DNA from: Novosphingobium sp. EMRT-2
GTDB taxonomy: Bacteria; Pseudomonadota; Alphaproteobacteria; Sphingomonadales; Sphingomonadaceae
Assembly: GCF_005145025.1 (NCBI RefSeq)
Contig: NZ_CP039695.1
Span: 2,103,501 to 2,167,500 of the forward strand
Direction of reading: 5' to 3'
DNA: 64,000 bases
Within the stretch, counting starts at the first letter, position 1, and each line of letters begins with the position of its first letter. Of this stretch, positions 18,187 through 26,109 are shown piece after piece. The notes below the pieces were generated by a model. That model was not told where the DNA came from and ran no database searches. It saw nothing but the letters and a program-made list of their open reading frames with translations. Made by a program: the position numbers and the translations under genes.

Positions 18187-19944
18187 TCAGATGCCGAGGC
18201 CGCGCTTGCGGCCTAGCGCCCAGTCGATGCCGCCACCGGCCCGGACGACGCCGGAGACCTGACGGCCGAGTTGCTGTTCGAGGGGGCTGGCCCAGGGCAC
18301 GAGCCGGAAGCCAAGGCCATCGTCGATCATGGCGAAGCGGCCCGACGCCAGCGCGAGGCGCTGGCGGACGACGCCCGCGATCTTCTCGCCGGATGCGGTG
18401 GGCCGGTAGGTCCGCCCGGTTTCGCCCGCGATCTTTGCGCCGACGGAATCCAGCTCACGCTTGCGCAGCGTGTCGAGCATCCCGCGCTCGAACACCGTGC
18501 GCTCGCCGAAGCGCCGCGCCAGCCCCTCCTTGACGAGATGGTCGGTGCGCGAATCCATCGCTCGATGTACTTCCGCGCCGAACCCGCCGTCCGCCACACC
18601 CGCGCCGCGCTCGATAAGGCGATGGTCGAGCCAGGTCGCGCCGGGCGCTTTCACCTGTGCGGCAAGGTCGAGGTCCGATCGCGTCGCCAGCACGAGCGTC
18701 GGCTTCTCCTCGCCGGGCCGTCCAACGCCACGCAGTTCGACGATGCCGCCGAGCTTGGGGCTATGCTCCAGCGCCTCGATGCCGGGTAGCCGGACATGAT
18801 GGGTCCGCCCGTCCGTGCCGTCGATCACGGCATAGGCGGCTCCATAGAGTTCGTCGTGCAGCCCCTTGTCGATCAGCCGGCCGACGATCGGCTTCTCGGG
18901 CGCACCGCTGACGACCGCATAGCTATCGAGCGGGCGATGCTGTCCCTGATCCTTCAGTGCCTGGCCGATGGTGCGGATGATGTCGCCGCGCGTGCCCAGC
19001 TCGCGCAACTTCGTCTGCGCCCCCTCGGCGACCGCCCATCGGCCCGGATCGCCCTCGGCCGCGAGCCCCATCGTCTTCAGATGTTGCAACCGCCCGACCA
19101 TCAAACGGCGGAGACGCGGATCGTCCGGGCCAGGCCGCTCGGCGCGCAGGTCGATCACACCCAGTTCGTCGGCGGCGCGCCCGATCTCTGCATCGAGCCG
19201 GGTCCAGCGCTCGGCCGTCACCTCTCGGTCGAGCGCGCGCTGCACTTCATGCTCGGGCTTCGGCCCCAGCTCGGCGAAGGCCAGTTCCTCGGCGCGCGAG
19301 CGCAGGCCGTGGCCGATATAGTCGCGGGCAATAACGAGATCCTGGCCCTGATCGTTGACGCCGCGCACCAGCAGATGGACGTGCGGGTTGTCGGTATTCC
19401 AGTGATCGACCGCTACCCAATCGAGCCGCGTGCCGAGGTCGCTTTCCATCTGCCGGACGAGATCGCGGGTGTATTCGCGCAGGTCGGTCAACTCGGCCGC
19501 ATCCTCGGGCGAGACGATGATGCGGAAATGGTGCCGATCATCCTTGCATCGCTCGGCGAAGCCACGATCGTCGGCGCGGTCCCCGTCCGAGTCGAACATG
19601 CGCGTCGGCGAGCCGTCGCGGGTCACGCCGTCGCGTTTCAGATAGGCGATGTGCGCGGACAGCGGCGCCATGCGCCGCCCGCCCCGGCTGCGGGCGGTGA
19701 CAGGCAGCATCTTGACCAACACCCGGCGCTGCGATCCGAACAGCCGACTGCGGGCGAAGGCCGTGCGGCCCTGTCCGAAATGCGAGTGGCCGCCACGGCG
19801 CGGCCCGCCGGCGGTGCGCCGGCCGCTGCTGTGGATCGCCGCGACGCGCAGCACTTCGGCGACAAGGCCGCGTGCGTTGCGCCCCTGCGCCTTGCTGCGC
19901 TTGGCCTTGCCCGGCCGGACGCGAAAGTCGCTGTCCTCGGTCAT
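18187..19944 (-). CDS. Relaxase, VirD2/RlxS-like with DUF3363 C-terminal domain
   Basis: The 585-aa relaxase has basic N-terminal sequence, a candidate catalytic Tyr in SAHIAYLKRDG near residue 97, and the metal-binding His triad in HWNTDNPHVHLLVRG near residue 180. A long C-terminal region of DUF3363 type follows, with RPLDSYAVVSG and ATWLDHRLIE. It would nick oriT and lead the single strand through TraG. The ATG at 19944 is chosen because frames further upstream run into the untranslated region that holds the candidate oriT. The same arrangement (relaxase next to TraF, transglycosylase and TraG) occurs in Mesorhizobium-type ICEs. Confidence 0.9.
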   Translation of the reverse strand: MTEDSDFRVRPGKAKRSKAQGRNARGLVAEVLRVAAIHSSGRRTAGGPRRGGHSHFGQGRTAFARSRLFGSQRRVLVKMLPVTARSRGGRRMAPLSAHIAYLKRDGVTRDGSPTRMFDSDGDRADDRGFAERCKDDRHHFRIIVSPEDAAELTDLREYTRDLVRQMESDLGTRLDWVAVDHWNTDNPHVHLLVRGVNDQGQDLVIARDYIGHGLRSRAEELAFAELGPKPEHEVQRALDREVTAERWTRLDAEIGRAADELGVIDLRAERPGPDDPRLRRLMVGRLQHLKTMGLAAEGDPGRWAVAEGAQTKLRELGTRGDIIRTIGQALKDQGQHRPLDSYAVVSGAPEKPIVGRLIDKGLHDELYGAAYAVIDGTDGRTHHVRLPGIEALEHSPKLGGIVELRGVGRPGEEKPTLVLATRSDLDLAAQVKAPGATWLDHRLIERGAGVADGGFGAEVHRAMDSRTDHLVKEGLARRFGERTVFERGMLDTLRKRELDSVGAKIAGETGRTYRPTASGEKIAGVVRQRLALASGRFAMIDDGLGFRLVPWASPLEQQLGRQVSGVVRAGGGIDWALGRKRGLGI

Positions 19945-20054
19945 GGCCGGGCCGCTTTCGGTCGAAAATGGCCTGCGGTGCCATTCGAGGCGTTGTTTTC
20001 TCTGCCTTTTTTCTTCCGTGCGGCACGCGCGCCGACCGACGCCCCCATGTGAAG

Positions 20055-20115
20055 CCACGGAAAAGCCAGAGCTTTTCGGCGAAACGGGGTGCGGCTTATA
20101 TCTTGCCCTCGCACC
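20055..20115 (+). other. Candidate origin of transfer (oriT) upstream of the relaxase gene
   Basis: This is part of the 238-bp gap between the relaxase and transglycosylase genes. It holds an inverted repeat GAAAAGC-CAGA-GCTTTTC (20060-20077). Twenty bases later comes TATCTTGCCC (20099-20108), one base different from the RP4/IncP nick region TATCCTG/CCC, which predicts a nick between 20105 and 20106. Position next to the relaxase gene supports this. It is inferred from motif and place only. Confidence 0.45.
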
Positions 20116-20182
20116 TCCCCCCAGTTTCCTGCCCTCCCGGTTCCCTTGTTGAATCCGGTGGCCGATCGGGAGCGAGCACCGG

Positions 20183-21094
20183 TCATTGCGGTCGGCCCGC
20201 GCGGGCGCGGGGAACGAACAACGTGTCCGCCTGCGTTTCCGGTGACGAAGGCACAGCGCCTTCTTGCGCTTCGGTAGGACGTGGCGCGATCGTTGACGGC
20301 GCATCGGATGTGTCGTCCGATTGCGCGGCCGGCGACACGGACCCGCTGCCTGTGATGCGGACGAACAGCGCCGCACGACGCCACGCGAAGCGATCCGGCG
20401 GCGCACTCACCGCCGTTTCGACCGCTCCCGGTGCGCCAACTACGGCCGTAAGTTGCGCGAGATAGCCGACCGTCTCGGCGGGCAGCGGGCGGCCGCGCGA
20501 TACATAGTCATCGTAGCGCCCCGGTCCCGCATTATAGGCCGCCAGCATCGCGCTAGGATTGCCGTAGCGGTCGTGCATCTCGCGCAGATAAGCCGCACCC
20601 GCCATGATGTTGTCGCGCACGTCGAACGGGTCGGTTCCGAGACCGTAACGGGCGCGCAGCCCTGCCCAGGTCGCGGGCATGATCTGCATCAGCCCCATCG
20701 CGCCAGCCCGCGAGACGGCGCGCGAATTGCCTCGGCTTTCGACACGCATGACCGCCCAAATCCACACTTCGGGGATGCCGAACCGCCGCGCGGCGTCGGC
20801 GACATCGCCGGCGTAAGGATGTGCTGCGACCGGGACGGCGACGGTCGCTTGTTGCGCCCAAGCCGTTCCCGGCGCAGCGCCACTGGACAGCAGAACGGCG
20901 GCAATCAATATGGCCGAACCGACTCCGCTTCGCCGCCAGCCTGCCACCGTGCTCTCTGCGGTAAAGGGTTCGCGCGAAGCGCCGACCTTCGGCCGCCCTT
21001 GACCTCCGCTGCGCGCGTTGGCCGGCCTTGGGCCGAGCGGGACGAAGGGATGAGACGGCTTTCCCGCGAACAAAGGGATGAAGATGGATCGCAC
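20183..21094 (-). CDS. Lytic transglycosylase (VirB1-like, Slt/MltE domain)
   Basis: The 303-aa product has a hydrophobic signal at residues about 60-80 (ILIAAVLLSSGAAPGTAWA), so the true start may be internal. The catalytic domain carries the Glu in RVESRGN near residue 117, then GAMGLMQIMPATW and YNAGPGRYDDY. Such enzymes cut peptidoglycan locally so that the secretion channel can cross the wall. A low-complexity C-terminal tail follows. It lies 4 bp after DUF736 on the same strand. Confidence 0.9.
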   Translation of the reverse strand: MRSIFIPLFAGKPSHPFVPLGPRPANARSGGQGRPKVGASREPFTAESTVAGWRRSGVGSAILIAAVLLSSGAAPGTAWAQQATVAVPVAAHPYAGDVADAARRFGIPEVWIWAVMRVESRGNSRAVSRAGAMGLMQIMPATWAGLRARYGLGTDPFDVRDNIMAGAAYLREMHDRYGNPSAMLAAYNAGPGRYDDYVSRGRPLPAETVGYLAQLTAVVGAPGAVETAVSAPPDRFAWRRAALFVRITGSGSVSPAAQSDDTSDAPSTIAPRPTEAQEGAVPSSPETQADTLFVPRARAGRPQ

Positions 21095-21098
21095 CGGC

Positions 21099-21431
21099 TC
21101 AGTCCTGCTCGCGCGTCTTTGGCTGGCGATTCCAGCGCAGCGACCAGGCCGATTTGTCGCCCGTGGTCTGGAACAGCGCGGCGCGGATCGGCTGTGCGAA
21201 CGCGGGGTCGTCGATGCGCACCGAGACGTAATCTCCCGCGCGCTCGCCGGTCTCGTTCCAGCCCGCGCCTATCTCCGGGCCTTCGCTGTCGCCGCGGTGG
21301 ACGCGCCAGTCGGGCGCCTTGTCGGCGTCGCTCTGCTCGGCCGGAACGATCGAGATACGGATGTCGAGCGTCGCTGTCTCGATGATGCCTTCATAGCCGT
21401 TTTCGGTGCGGAAAAAGCTGCCGATCTGCAT
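21099..21431 (-). CDS. DUF736 domain protein
   Basis: The 110-aa product begins MQIGSFFRTENGYEGIIETATLDI, the DUF736 signature, and ends RWNRQPKTREQD. DUF736 proteins are small beta-rich proteins found almost only on conjugative elements of Alpha- and Gammaproteobacteria; their role is unknown. The start at 21431 is chosen because the family always opens with MxIGxF. It lies between traF and the transglycosylase on the same strand. Confidence 0.9.
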   Translation of the reverse strand: MQIGSFFRTENGYEGIIETATLDIRISIVPAEQSDADKAPDWRVHRGDSEGPEIGAGWNETGERAGDYVSVRIDDPAFAQPIRAALFQTTGDKSAWSLRWNRQPKTREQD

Positions 21432-21466
21432 GGGAATGTCCTTTCGTTTGGTGGGTGGAGGGGGAT

Positions 21467-22024
21467 TCAAGGCCGAGCTGCACGCCACGTCAGCGGCGCT
21501 TCGGGGGTGTCGCGGGTGATGATCGGGATCGCGCGGCCGAGTACGGTTGAGGCTGGCAGCGGCCCGAAATAGCGACCGTCCAAGCTGTCGGGATGATCGG
21601 GGTTGAGCAGCAGCAGCTCACCGGCTGCGAGCGTGCGGCAACCTTGCCACGCGGGCAGCGGACGGCCGACCCGGTCCCGGATCAGGGCGACGGCAACCGC
21701 CCGCTCGTCAACGCTGACTGTGGCGCCGATCCGGCAAACGCGCTGCCCCGTCTTGGCGGCGACATGCTTCAACAGCGGCACGTCGTGGCCGAGATAGCCG
21801 CGCTCAGCCATCCAATGGCCGAGCCGTTCGGGCGGCGCGACGGCGATAAGCGCGCCAACGGGCGGATCGCTGTCGGGCCGTATGCGATAAAGGCCGAGGG
21901 GCGCGCTCGCGCTAGCGTTCCAGATGATGCGCGGCAGCGGATCGGTCAGCGCGACGGCAGCAAATGACAGGACAAACACTGACGCAGCGGCGGCGGTCGC
22001 GCGAAAATAGAAACGGCGCGTCAT
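21467..22024 (-). CDS. traF: TraF-like S26 family peptidase (conjugative pilin maturation)
   Basis: The 185-aa product has a membrane helix at residues about 8-26, then the catalytic Ser40 in SAPLGLY, the catalytic Lys86 in LLKHVAA, and the late box SLDGRYFGPL. These are the S26 signal-peptidase-like motifs of IncP TraF, which cuts and cyclises the TrbC pilin. The gene overlaps DUF2840 by 4 bases upstream. It is part of the transfer operon that begins with the excisionase-like gene. Confidence 0.92.
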   Translation of the reverse strand: MTRRFYFRATAAAASVFVLSFAAVALTDPLPRIIWNASASAPLGLYRIRPDSDPPVGALIAVAPPERLGHWMAERGYLGHDVPLLKHVAAKTGQRVCRIGATVSVDERAVAVALIRDRVGRPLPAWQGCRTLAAGELLLLNPDHPDSLDGRYFGPLPASTVLGRAIPIITRDTPEAPLTWRAARP

Positions 22025-22527
22025 CCCTCGATCTCCCGGCGCTTGAGCCAGGCGCGATGACGCTCCTGTGTGTAAGGACGCGGGATTTGTCCGGCGGCGA
22101 TGCGGTTATGAACGTGCCGCCAGTGGTCGGGCGCGGCGTCGCACGGATCGACGCCGGCCGCCTCGGTCGCGTCGATCGCGACGAGCACTTGGCTGACCTT
22201 GGGCCAGCCCTCGACCTTGAGCAGGATGTCGCCACCCGGCCGCACGAACGGCAACGTGGTGAACGGCTCGCTCTTGCCGACCGCGCGCACGATGTCGATG
22301 CGCGAATTGATCGTGCCATAGTCGTTCGCCGCCCAGCGGACGAACGCGAAGATCGCGCCGGGCCGAAAGCGGACGATGCGGCGGCGGCGATCGACGATCT
22401 CGTCCACGGTAACGCGGCCAAACCTGATCCAGTGCTCGATCCGCTTCTCGATCCAGGTCAGTTCAACGCGGGTCATACCGTCGTCGGACGGCTGGTGGTG
22501 ACGCATGGGTGACGGCGGGACGGTCAT
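22021..22527 (-). CDS. DUF2840 domain protein
   Basis: The 168-aa product has the DUF2840 core: LTWIEKRIEHWIRFGRV, FRPGAIFAFVRWAANDYGT, and the C-terminal PYTQERHRAWLKRR. DUF2840 proteins occur next to traF on ICEs and have no established function. The start at 22527 overlaps the excisionase-like gene stop by ATGA; a second Met (MTRVELTW) 17 residues later is also possible. It is coupled to traF downstream, making a tight rdf-DUF2840-traF set. Confidence 0.88.
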   Translation of the reverse strand: MTVPPSPMRHHQPSDDGMTRVELTWIEKRIEHWIRFGRVTVDEIVDRRRRIVRFRPGAIFAFVRWAANDYGTINSRIDIVRAVGKSEPFTTLPFVRPGGDILLKVEGWPKVSQVLVAIDATEAAGVDPCDAAPDHWRHVHNRIAAGQIPRPYTQERHRAWLKRREIEG

Positions 22528-22790
22528 CGCCGGCTCCGGGCGATGGCCGAATCCTTGCGCGGCATAAGGTCGTCCTGACCCGGATCGGACGTCGAATGCT
22601 TGATACCGATGTCGGCCCATGCTCGCAGGTCATCGACCGAATAGACGACGCGACCGCCGATTCGGCGGTAAGCGGGGCCGGTGCCGAAATAGCGGTGTTT
22701 CTCCAGCGTGCGACCGGAAAGGCCAAGGAAGCGTGCGGCTTCCGGCGTGCGCAGGAAGCGGGGCGGCAAGTTGGTGGGCGTATCGGACAA
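22524..22790 (-). CDS. AlpA/MerR-type excisionase-like protein (RdfS-like)
   Basis: The 88-aa product carries a MerR-like winged helix: FLRTPEAARFLGLSGRTLEKHRYFGTGPAYRRIGGRVVYSVDDLRAW. This is the AlpA/excisionase fold. In Mesorhizobium ICEMlSym(R7A) the recombination directionality factor RdfS is such a protein, is encoded upstream of DNA-transfer genes including traF and rlxS, and is switched on by FseA. Here the gene is first in the same kind of operon and directly follows an fseA-like gene. The role in excision is inferred from fold and context; it could be only a regulator. Confidence 0.78.
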   Translation of the reverse strand: MSDTPTNLPPRFLRTPEAARFLGLSGRTLEKHRYFGTGPAYRRIGGRVVYSVDDLRAWADIGIKHSTSDPGQDDLMPRKDSAIARSRR

Positions 22791-22919
22791 GTGACGGCTC
22801 CTGCGGGTGGTGGCGGCAGGAGGCGTAATTGTCAGAATGCAAGCGGCTGGGTGGGGTATGAAGATGTGCGGCTGCGCGGATGTGACCCCCCCCCGCGACA
22901 GCGGGCCGGAGTGGGCGAT

Positions 22920-23501
22920 TCAGCGGATGCGGAGCAGCTTGCGGTAGTCACCTTTCATCATGGCGATGCCATCACGGACTAGGCGAACCACGAATGACCG
23001 GGTCGCTGACATTTTCCAGTCGCTAGCGGAGAGCTTGGTCGCATCCTCGCGCCCCAGCTCGACCGCGATCTGGCGATAGGTTGCACCGCCATCACGCAAA
23101 TCAAGGGCGCGGAGGATCAGGTTTAGGCGGGCCAAACGATAGGGTGTGAGCGGCCAACCGCGCGGCAACGGACCGGCCTCCCGGCCGAGCAGCCGCCGAT
23201 GGAAGCGCAACAGGGTGGCGATGCGGGTAACGAAGTCCCGGTCGAGCGGAACGATGGCGGCGAGCGGCCGGCCGGGTGTCGAGTTACGCAGCCACAGACG
23301 GTGCTCGCCGGCCGCGTCAGCGACAATGACATGGCGCCCGTCAATCCCCGCTAAGTCCGCGAGCAGCGCACCGAGCGTGCGTGGATCGACCGGCTGGGCG
23401 GTCGCGAAACCATCCGGCGCGGCGTCGAGGATGACGGTCACGGCGGACAGCTCTGGCCGCCAGATGATGGGGTCGGTCAGGTCATCCGGCGCCGTGGCGA
23501 A
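22920..23501 (-). CDS. DUF2285 half of an FseA-like ICE activator (reached by +1 shift)
   Basis: This open frame has no good start of its own in its DUF2285 reading. It continues from the DUF6499 frame after a +1 shift at 23502-23499 and encodes 193 residues, ending with the DUF2285 domain: LTPYRLARLNLILRALDLRDGG, TYRQIAVELG, then RLVRDGIAMMKGDYRKLLR. DUF2285 is a helix-turn-helix variant used by ICE activators and antiactivators. The join reads HWGLSF-ATAPDDLTDPIIWRPE, the contiguous order of intact relatives. The fused protein would have about 260 residues and is expected to activate the excisionase/transfer operon that begins 129 bp downstream. Confidence 0.8.
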   Translation of the reverse strand, partial: FATAPDDLTDPIIWRPELSAVTVILDAAPDGFATAQPVDPRTLGALLADLAGIDGRHVIVADAAGEHRLWLRNSTPGRPLAAIVPLDRDFVTRIATLLRFHRRLLGREAGPLPRGWPLTPYRLARLNLILRALDLRDGGATYRQIAVELGREDATKLSASDWKMSATRSFVVRLVRDGIAMMKGDYRKLLRIR

Positions 23502-23703
23502 AGGATAACCCCCAATGCCGCGCGAACACCGTTTCGGCGGCGTTCTTGGCGACGGCGCCGTCTGCGATGCGCTGCTGCATCTGCGCATATTCGGCGCGAT
23601 AGGTGCGATTTCGGCGTAAAAACTCGGCGGCTATGTCGGCGCGCCCCAGCGCATCGGACAGTCTGCCGATGCGCCGCTGGCGACGCGCTGGCGGCGTCGG
23701 CAT
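23482..23703 (-). CDS. DUF6499 half of an FseA-like ICE activator
   Basis: This is a 73-residue frame starting MPTPPARRQRRIGRL, with the DUF6499 core AAEFLRRNRTYRAEYAQMQQ and FARHWGLSF. It then hits a TGA at 23484-23482, six codons past the conserved HWGLSF motif. The downstream frame continues the family sequence in the +1 phase. In ICEMlSym(R7A), FseA is made in just this way, by a programmed +1 ribosomal frameshift between two genes. Without shifting, a short truncated protein results. A sequencing error or pseudogene is the alternative, but the exact family match at the junction and a shift-prone TTT-C favour programmed shifting. Confidence 0.8.
   Translation of the reverse strand: MPTPPARRQRRIGRLSDALGRADIAAEFLRRNRTYRAEYAQMQQRIADGAVAKNAAETVFARHWGLSFRHGAG
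23496..23514 (-). other. Candidate +1 ribosomal frameshift site in the fseA-like gene
   Basis: On the coding strand the zero-frame codons are TGG GGG TTA TCC TTT CGC. Slipping forward one base moves tRNA-Phe from TTT (23502-23500) to TTC (23501-23499), then GCC ACG continues the DUF2285 frame. The rare TTA codon lies two codons upstream in a very GC-rich gene and may slow the ribosome. The mechanism is inferred. Confidence 0.6.
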
Positions 23704-23858
23704 GGCATCCTCTCAATCACGCTTTTAGCGCGGCCTATGAAAGGTCCAAGATCGTCATGTAGAGTACGCGCGATAGCGCTAAGTGTGCTCACAACCATGC
23801 CGTGTAGGCAGTAATGTGAACTGGCGATTGGTCCGAAATGGAGAGTAATATTAACTAT

Positions 23859-24122
23859 TTAGCCGCGCCCTGTTCTTAGCAAATAGGCGTACCCGATTTC
23901 CGTCATCCATCGCGCACGGACAAGGTGGCTTTCGTGCATGAGCTTTGCACGATCCGGCTCACGTGCAACGTCGATACCGAAGATCAAACCAGCGGTTTCA
24001 CGCCAATCCGCCCCGACGGCATCAGCGTCGAGCAACCACAAGTAATCGCTGAGATGGCCTTCATCATAAGCCGTAAGATCGGCAGAGTTGGGCGCGCAAT
24101 CATCGAAAAATTTGTTGTTCAT
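23859..24122 (-). CDS. Small DUF2285 protein, QseM-like antiactivator candidate
   Basis: The 87-aa protein is a single DUF2285-like domain: YLWLLDADAVGADWRETAGLIFGID, then RAKLMHESHLVRARWMTEIGYAYLLR. In ICEMlSym(R7A) the small DUF2285 protein QseM binds and silences FseA (and TraR). This gene lies 155 bp upstream of, and in line with, the fseA-like gene, so an antiactivator role fits. No QseC-like repressor, TraR or TraI homologue is visible in the window. The function is inferred from domain, size and place. Confidence 0.75.
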   Translation of the reverse strand: MNNKFFDDCAPNSADLTAYDEGHLSDYLWLLDADAVGADWRETAGLIFGIDVAREPDRAKLMHESHLVRARWMTEIGYAYLLRTGRG

Positions 24123-24559
24123 CTCATTCTCGCCGATCCGTGCCCTTAACTAACTAGATCAGGTCACTGCATTTTCTATGTGCGTAATAGGCATGATTGG
24201 CGGCGAATCTTGCATGGCTCGCCGACACTCCAAAGGGCTGCTGATTTGCGGTGCGCCCCCGCAAACAGCTCCTATGACCCGTGATCGGGGAGTTGGAAAA
24301 CCGGAATATCTCGGTCCCTATGACCTTTAGCCCGAGAGCCTGTTGTATACGCCACAGGCTCCCCGACCATGCGGTCAAGGATGGCGGCGTCGTCACGGCC
24401 GACGCCCAACCGGATATTCCGGGGTTTCCACGCCCCAGGCCGCCGCGTAGCGGCCCTCTGTCCTTCTACGGCAGCGGCAACGAGAATTCCACTACCAAGC
24501 GCGAGCCGGGAGCAAGCCCGGCGAGCGCACTTTTAGACCCACTCGTTCAAGATACTGAG
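24123..24559. other. Gene-free stretch between the DUF2285 gene and ssb
   Basis: No supportable gene. The left end (24123-24290) is AT-richer than the rest of the element and is the likely promoter region of the qseM-like gene. I saw no reading frame with family resemblance on either strand, and no clear helix-turn-helix gene where a qseC-like regulator might be expected. Confidence 0.5.
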
Positions 24560-24589
24560 GAAGCCCGGCGGCTTGAGCCGCCGGGCTTC
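24560..24589 (-). terminator. Perfect 14-bp palindrome after ssb, possible terminator
   Basis: GAAGCCCGGCGGCT, TG, then its exact complement, 12 bases past the ssb stop. No long T-run follows on either strand (only TCAGTATCTTG on the ssb side), so termination would be weak or protein-dependent. It could also be a regulatory hairpin. Confidence 0.55.
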
Positions 24590-24601
24590 ACCTGCTCCTG
24601 G

Positions 24602-25006
24602 TCAGAACGGAATGTCATCGTCAAGGCCGTCGGAGGAGCCGCCGCCTGTCTGCGCGGGCTTTGACCGGCTCAGGAAGTCCACCGTCTCGGCGATGATCTC
24701 GCAGCCGTAGCGGTCAGCACCCTGTTGGTCGGTCCACTTGGTATAGTGGATGCGGCCGCGGACCAGCACTTTCATGCCCTTCTCGCAATGCTCCTGAATG
24801 GTCTTGCCTAGGCCGTTAAAGGCGGTGATCCGGTGCCATTCAGTGTCCTGCACGCGATAACCGTTGTCATCCCGAACGACTTTGCCCTCCGAATAGCGGG
24901 GGCGCGAGGTTGCGAGGGTGAAGTGGGTGATATGGGTGCCGCCCTGCGTGGTGCGGCTTTCCGGATTCTGGCCGATGTTGCCGGCGAGTATGACGATGTT
25001 CTGCAT
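24602..25006 (-). CDS. ssb: Single-stranded DNA-binding protein
   Basis: The 134-aa product has an OB-fold SSB domain starting MQNIVILAGNIGQNPESR, with FTLATSRPRY, WHRITAFNGLG and GMKVLVRGRIHY, a short Gly/Ser linker, and the acidic tip DDDIPF that recruits replication and repair proteins. It is shorter than chromosomal SSB (usually 150-180 aa). It probably protects ICE DNA during transfer and re-synthesis. It is read alone, with a long leader upstream and a palindrome 12 bp downstream. Confidence 0.94.
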   Translation of the reverse strand: MQNIVILAGNIGQNPESRTTQGGTHITHFTLATSRPRYSEGKVVRDDNGYRVQDTEWHRITAFNGLGKTIQEHCEKGMKVLVRGRIHYTKWTDQQGADRYGCEIIAETVDFLSRSKPAQTGGGSSDGLDDDIPF

Positions 25007-25899
25007 GATCTAAGTTTCCGTTGCTTCAAGTCCGAGGGACCGTCCCTCCGACGAGACCCGGCCAAGACCGTCGGGAGGAGCAGGCATCGACGCGCAGCGG
25101 AGACCTGACCCCCAAGGCCCGAAGTGGTGCGGGCAGGCGCTTCAGCGCCAACACGGTTCGGAAGCCGCGGGGGTTGCTGGCGATAACCGAACGGGCTTAG
25201 GGGATCAGTCAGTCGGAGAGGCTGTTCGCTCGGCGAAGCGGCACGGAGCGATTTGCAAAAACAGAGGATCTCACAGCGGTGAACGCACGATCAACCCGGT
25301 AGCCGAATCTGGGCGCTGCTACTTCGCCGCTTCCTCGCCTTCGCCCTGCCATGTCGGCTGGGGTCGTTTGACGGGACAGATGGCCACGTGCGGTTTGCCG
25401 ATCCCGTGTTTCTGCCGAGGACAAGACAAACCAGTCAGGCGCCGGAAAGGAACTTTGCTGGTCGCCGGCATTCCCCCGGAGAGACCGGCCCAGAGCAACA
25501 AAAGCGGCGATGGGATTTCGCCGAATGGACGCCTAGCGAGGCGCGCAGACGGGCGGCGGCGATGACTGGCATCGTAGTCATTGCCGATCCGAGTTGCGCG
25601 AGCCCGGAGGAGGCGCGCCCCGGTCTTCGTCGGTTTCATGCGGAATGACCGATAAGTCCAGCGCGGTCTAAGGGCGCTGGATATGAACGGCAGGCATGGC
25701 CCACTACCAATAAAACCGAGCGACCGCGCAAGGCAGGGATGCACTACGCAACCGCCTCTGTCCTTTCGCCAGCCGGGCCCACTGCGGTTGCAGGCTGTAT
25801 GAAAAAGATGCGAGGCCGGCTCGGCGCATGTCATCGGCCAGTTTTTGCAGTCGACGCCTTCGGTGCGGTTCAGCGCCGAAGGCGGATGAAGCGTTTCGA

Positions 25900-26067
25900 T
25901 TAAGCCGTGAAGGGATCATATTCGTGAACGATGCTGGCCATATCCCCATCGAACTCACGTGCTTCGACGACGCCGAAGATACGGTCGCTGATCTTAAAGA
26001 CGATTATGGAGGTCATCAGAGTCCGTGCGAGATTCCAGGCATGGGACTGAGCGATTTTAAGGGACAT
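25900..26067 (-). CDS. Hypothetical 55-aa protein
   Basis: A short frame reads MSLKIAQSHAWNLARTLMTS, then IIVFKISDRIFGVVEAREFDGD, ending VHEYDPFTA. AGGAG lies 8 bases before the ATG, better than any other small frame in this stretch. A stable hairpin stands just upstream of that ribosome site. The product looks like a small beta-strand-rich cytoplasmic protein. I do not recognise a family. A frame on the opposite strand covers the same bases but has no ribosome site. Confidence 0.5.
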   Translation of the reverse strand: MSLKIAQSHAWNLARTLMTSIIVFKISDRIFGVVEAREFDGDMASIVHEYDPFTA

Positions 26068-26088
26068 TGAACCGGCTCCTGTCTTTGG

Positions 26089-26109
26089 GAGCGGGGACCA
26101 TCCCCGCTC
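26089..26109 (-). promoter_or_regulatory. Leader hairpin in front of the small gene at 25900-26067
   Basis: Perfect 9-bp arms GAGCGGGGA / TCCCCGCTC with a 3-base loop, 8 bases upstream of the AGGAG ribosome site. A second hairpin (CGCCCGA-AGTG-TCGGGCG) lies just further upstream. The pair could control translation or terminate incoming transcription. No T-run follows. Confidence 0.4.

Noticed and set aside
18796..20052. 418-codon + strand frame opposite the relaxase gene
   Set aside because: The - strand shows all relaxase motifs. The + frame has Arg/Ala-rich composition and no recognisable domain.
22920..23703. Plain pseudogene by frameshift
   Set aside because: Not excluded, but the junction restores the family motif exactly at a shift-prone TTT-C, and relatives use programmed shifting here.
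25319..25834. 171-codon - strand frame as a gene
   Set aside because: No ribosome site, no family match, odd composition with many Arg/Pro/Ser; the end may be a decayed coding remnant, but I cannot support it.
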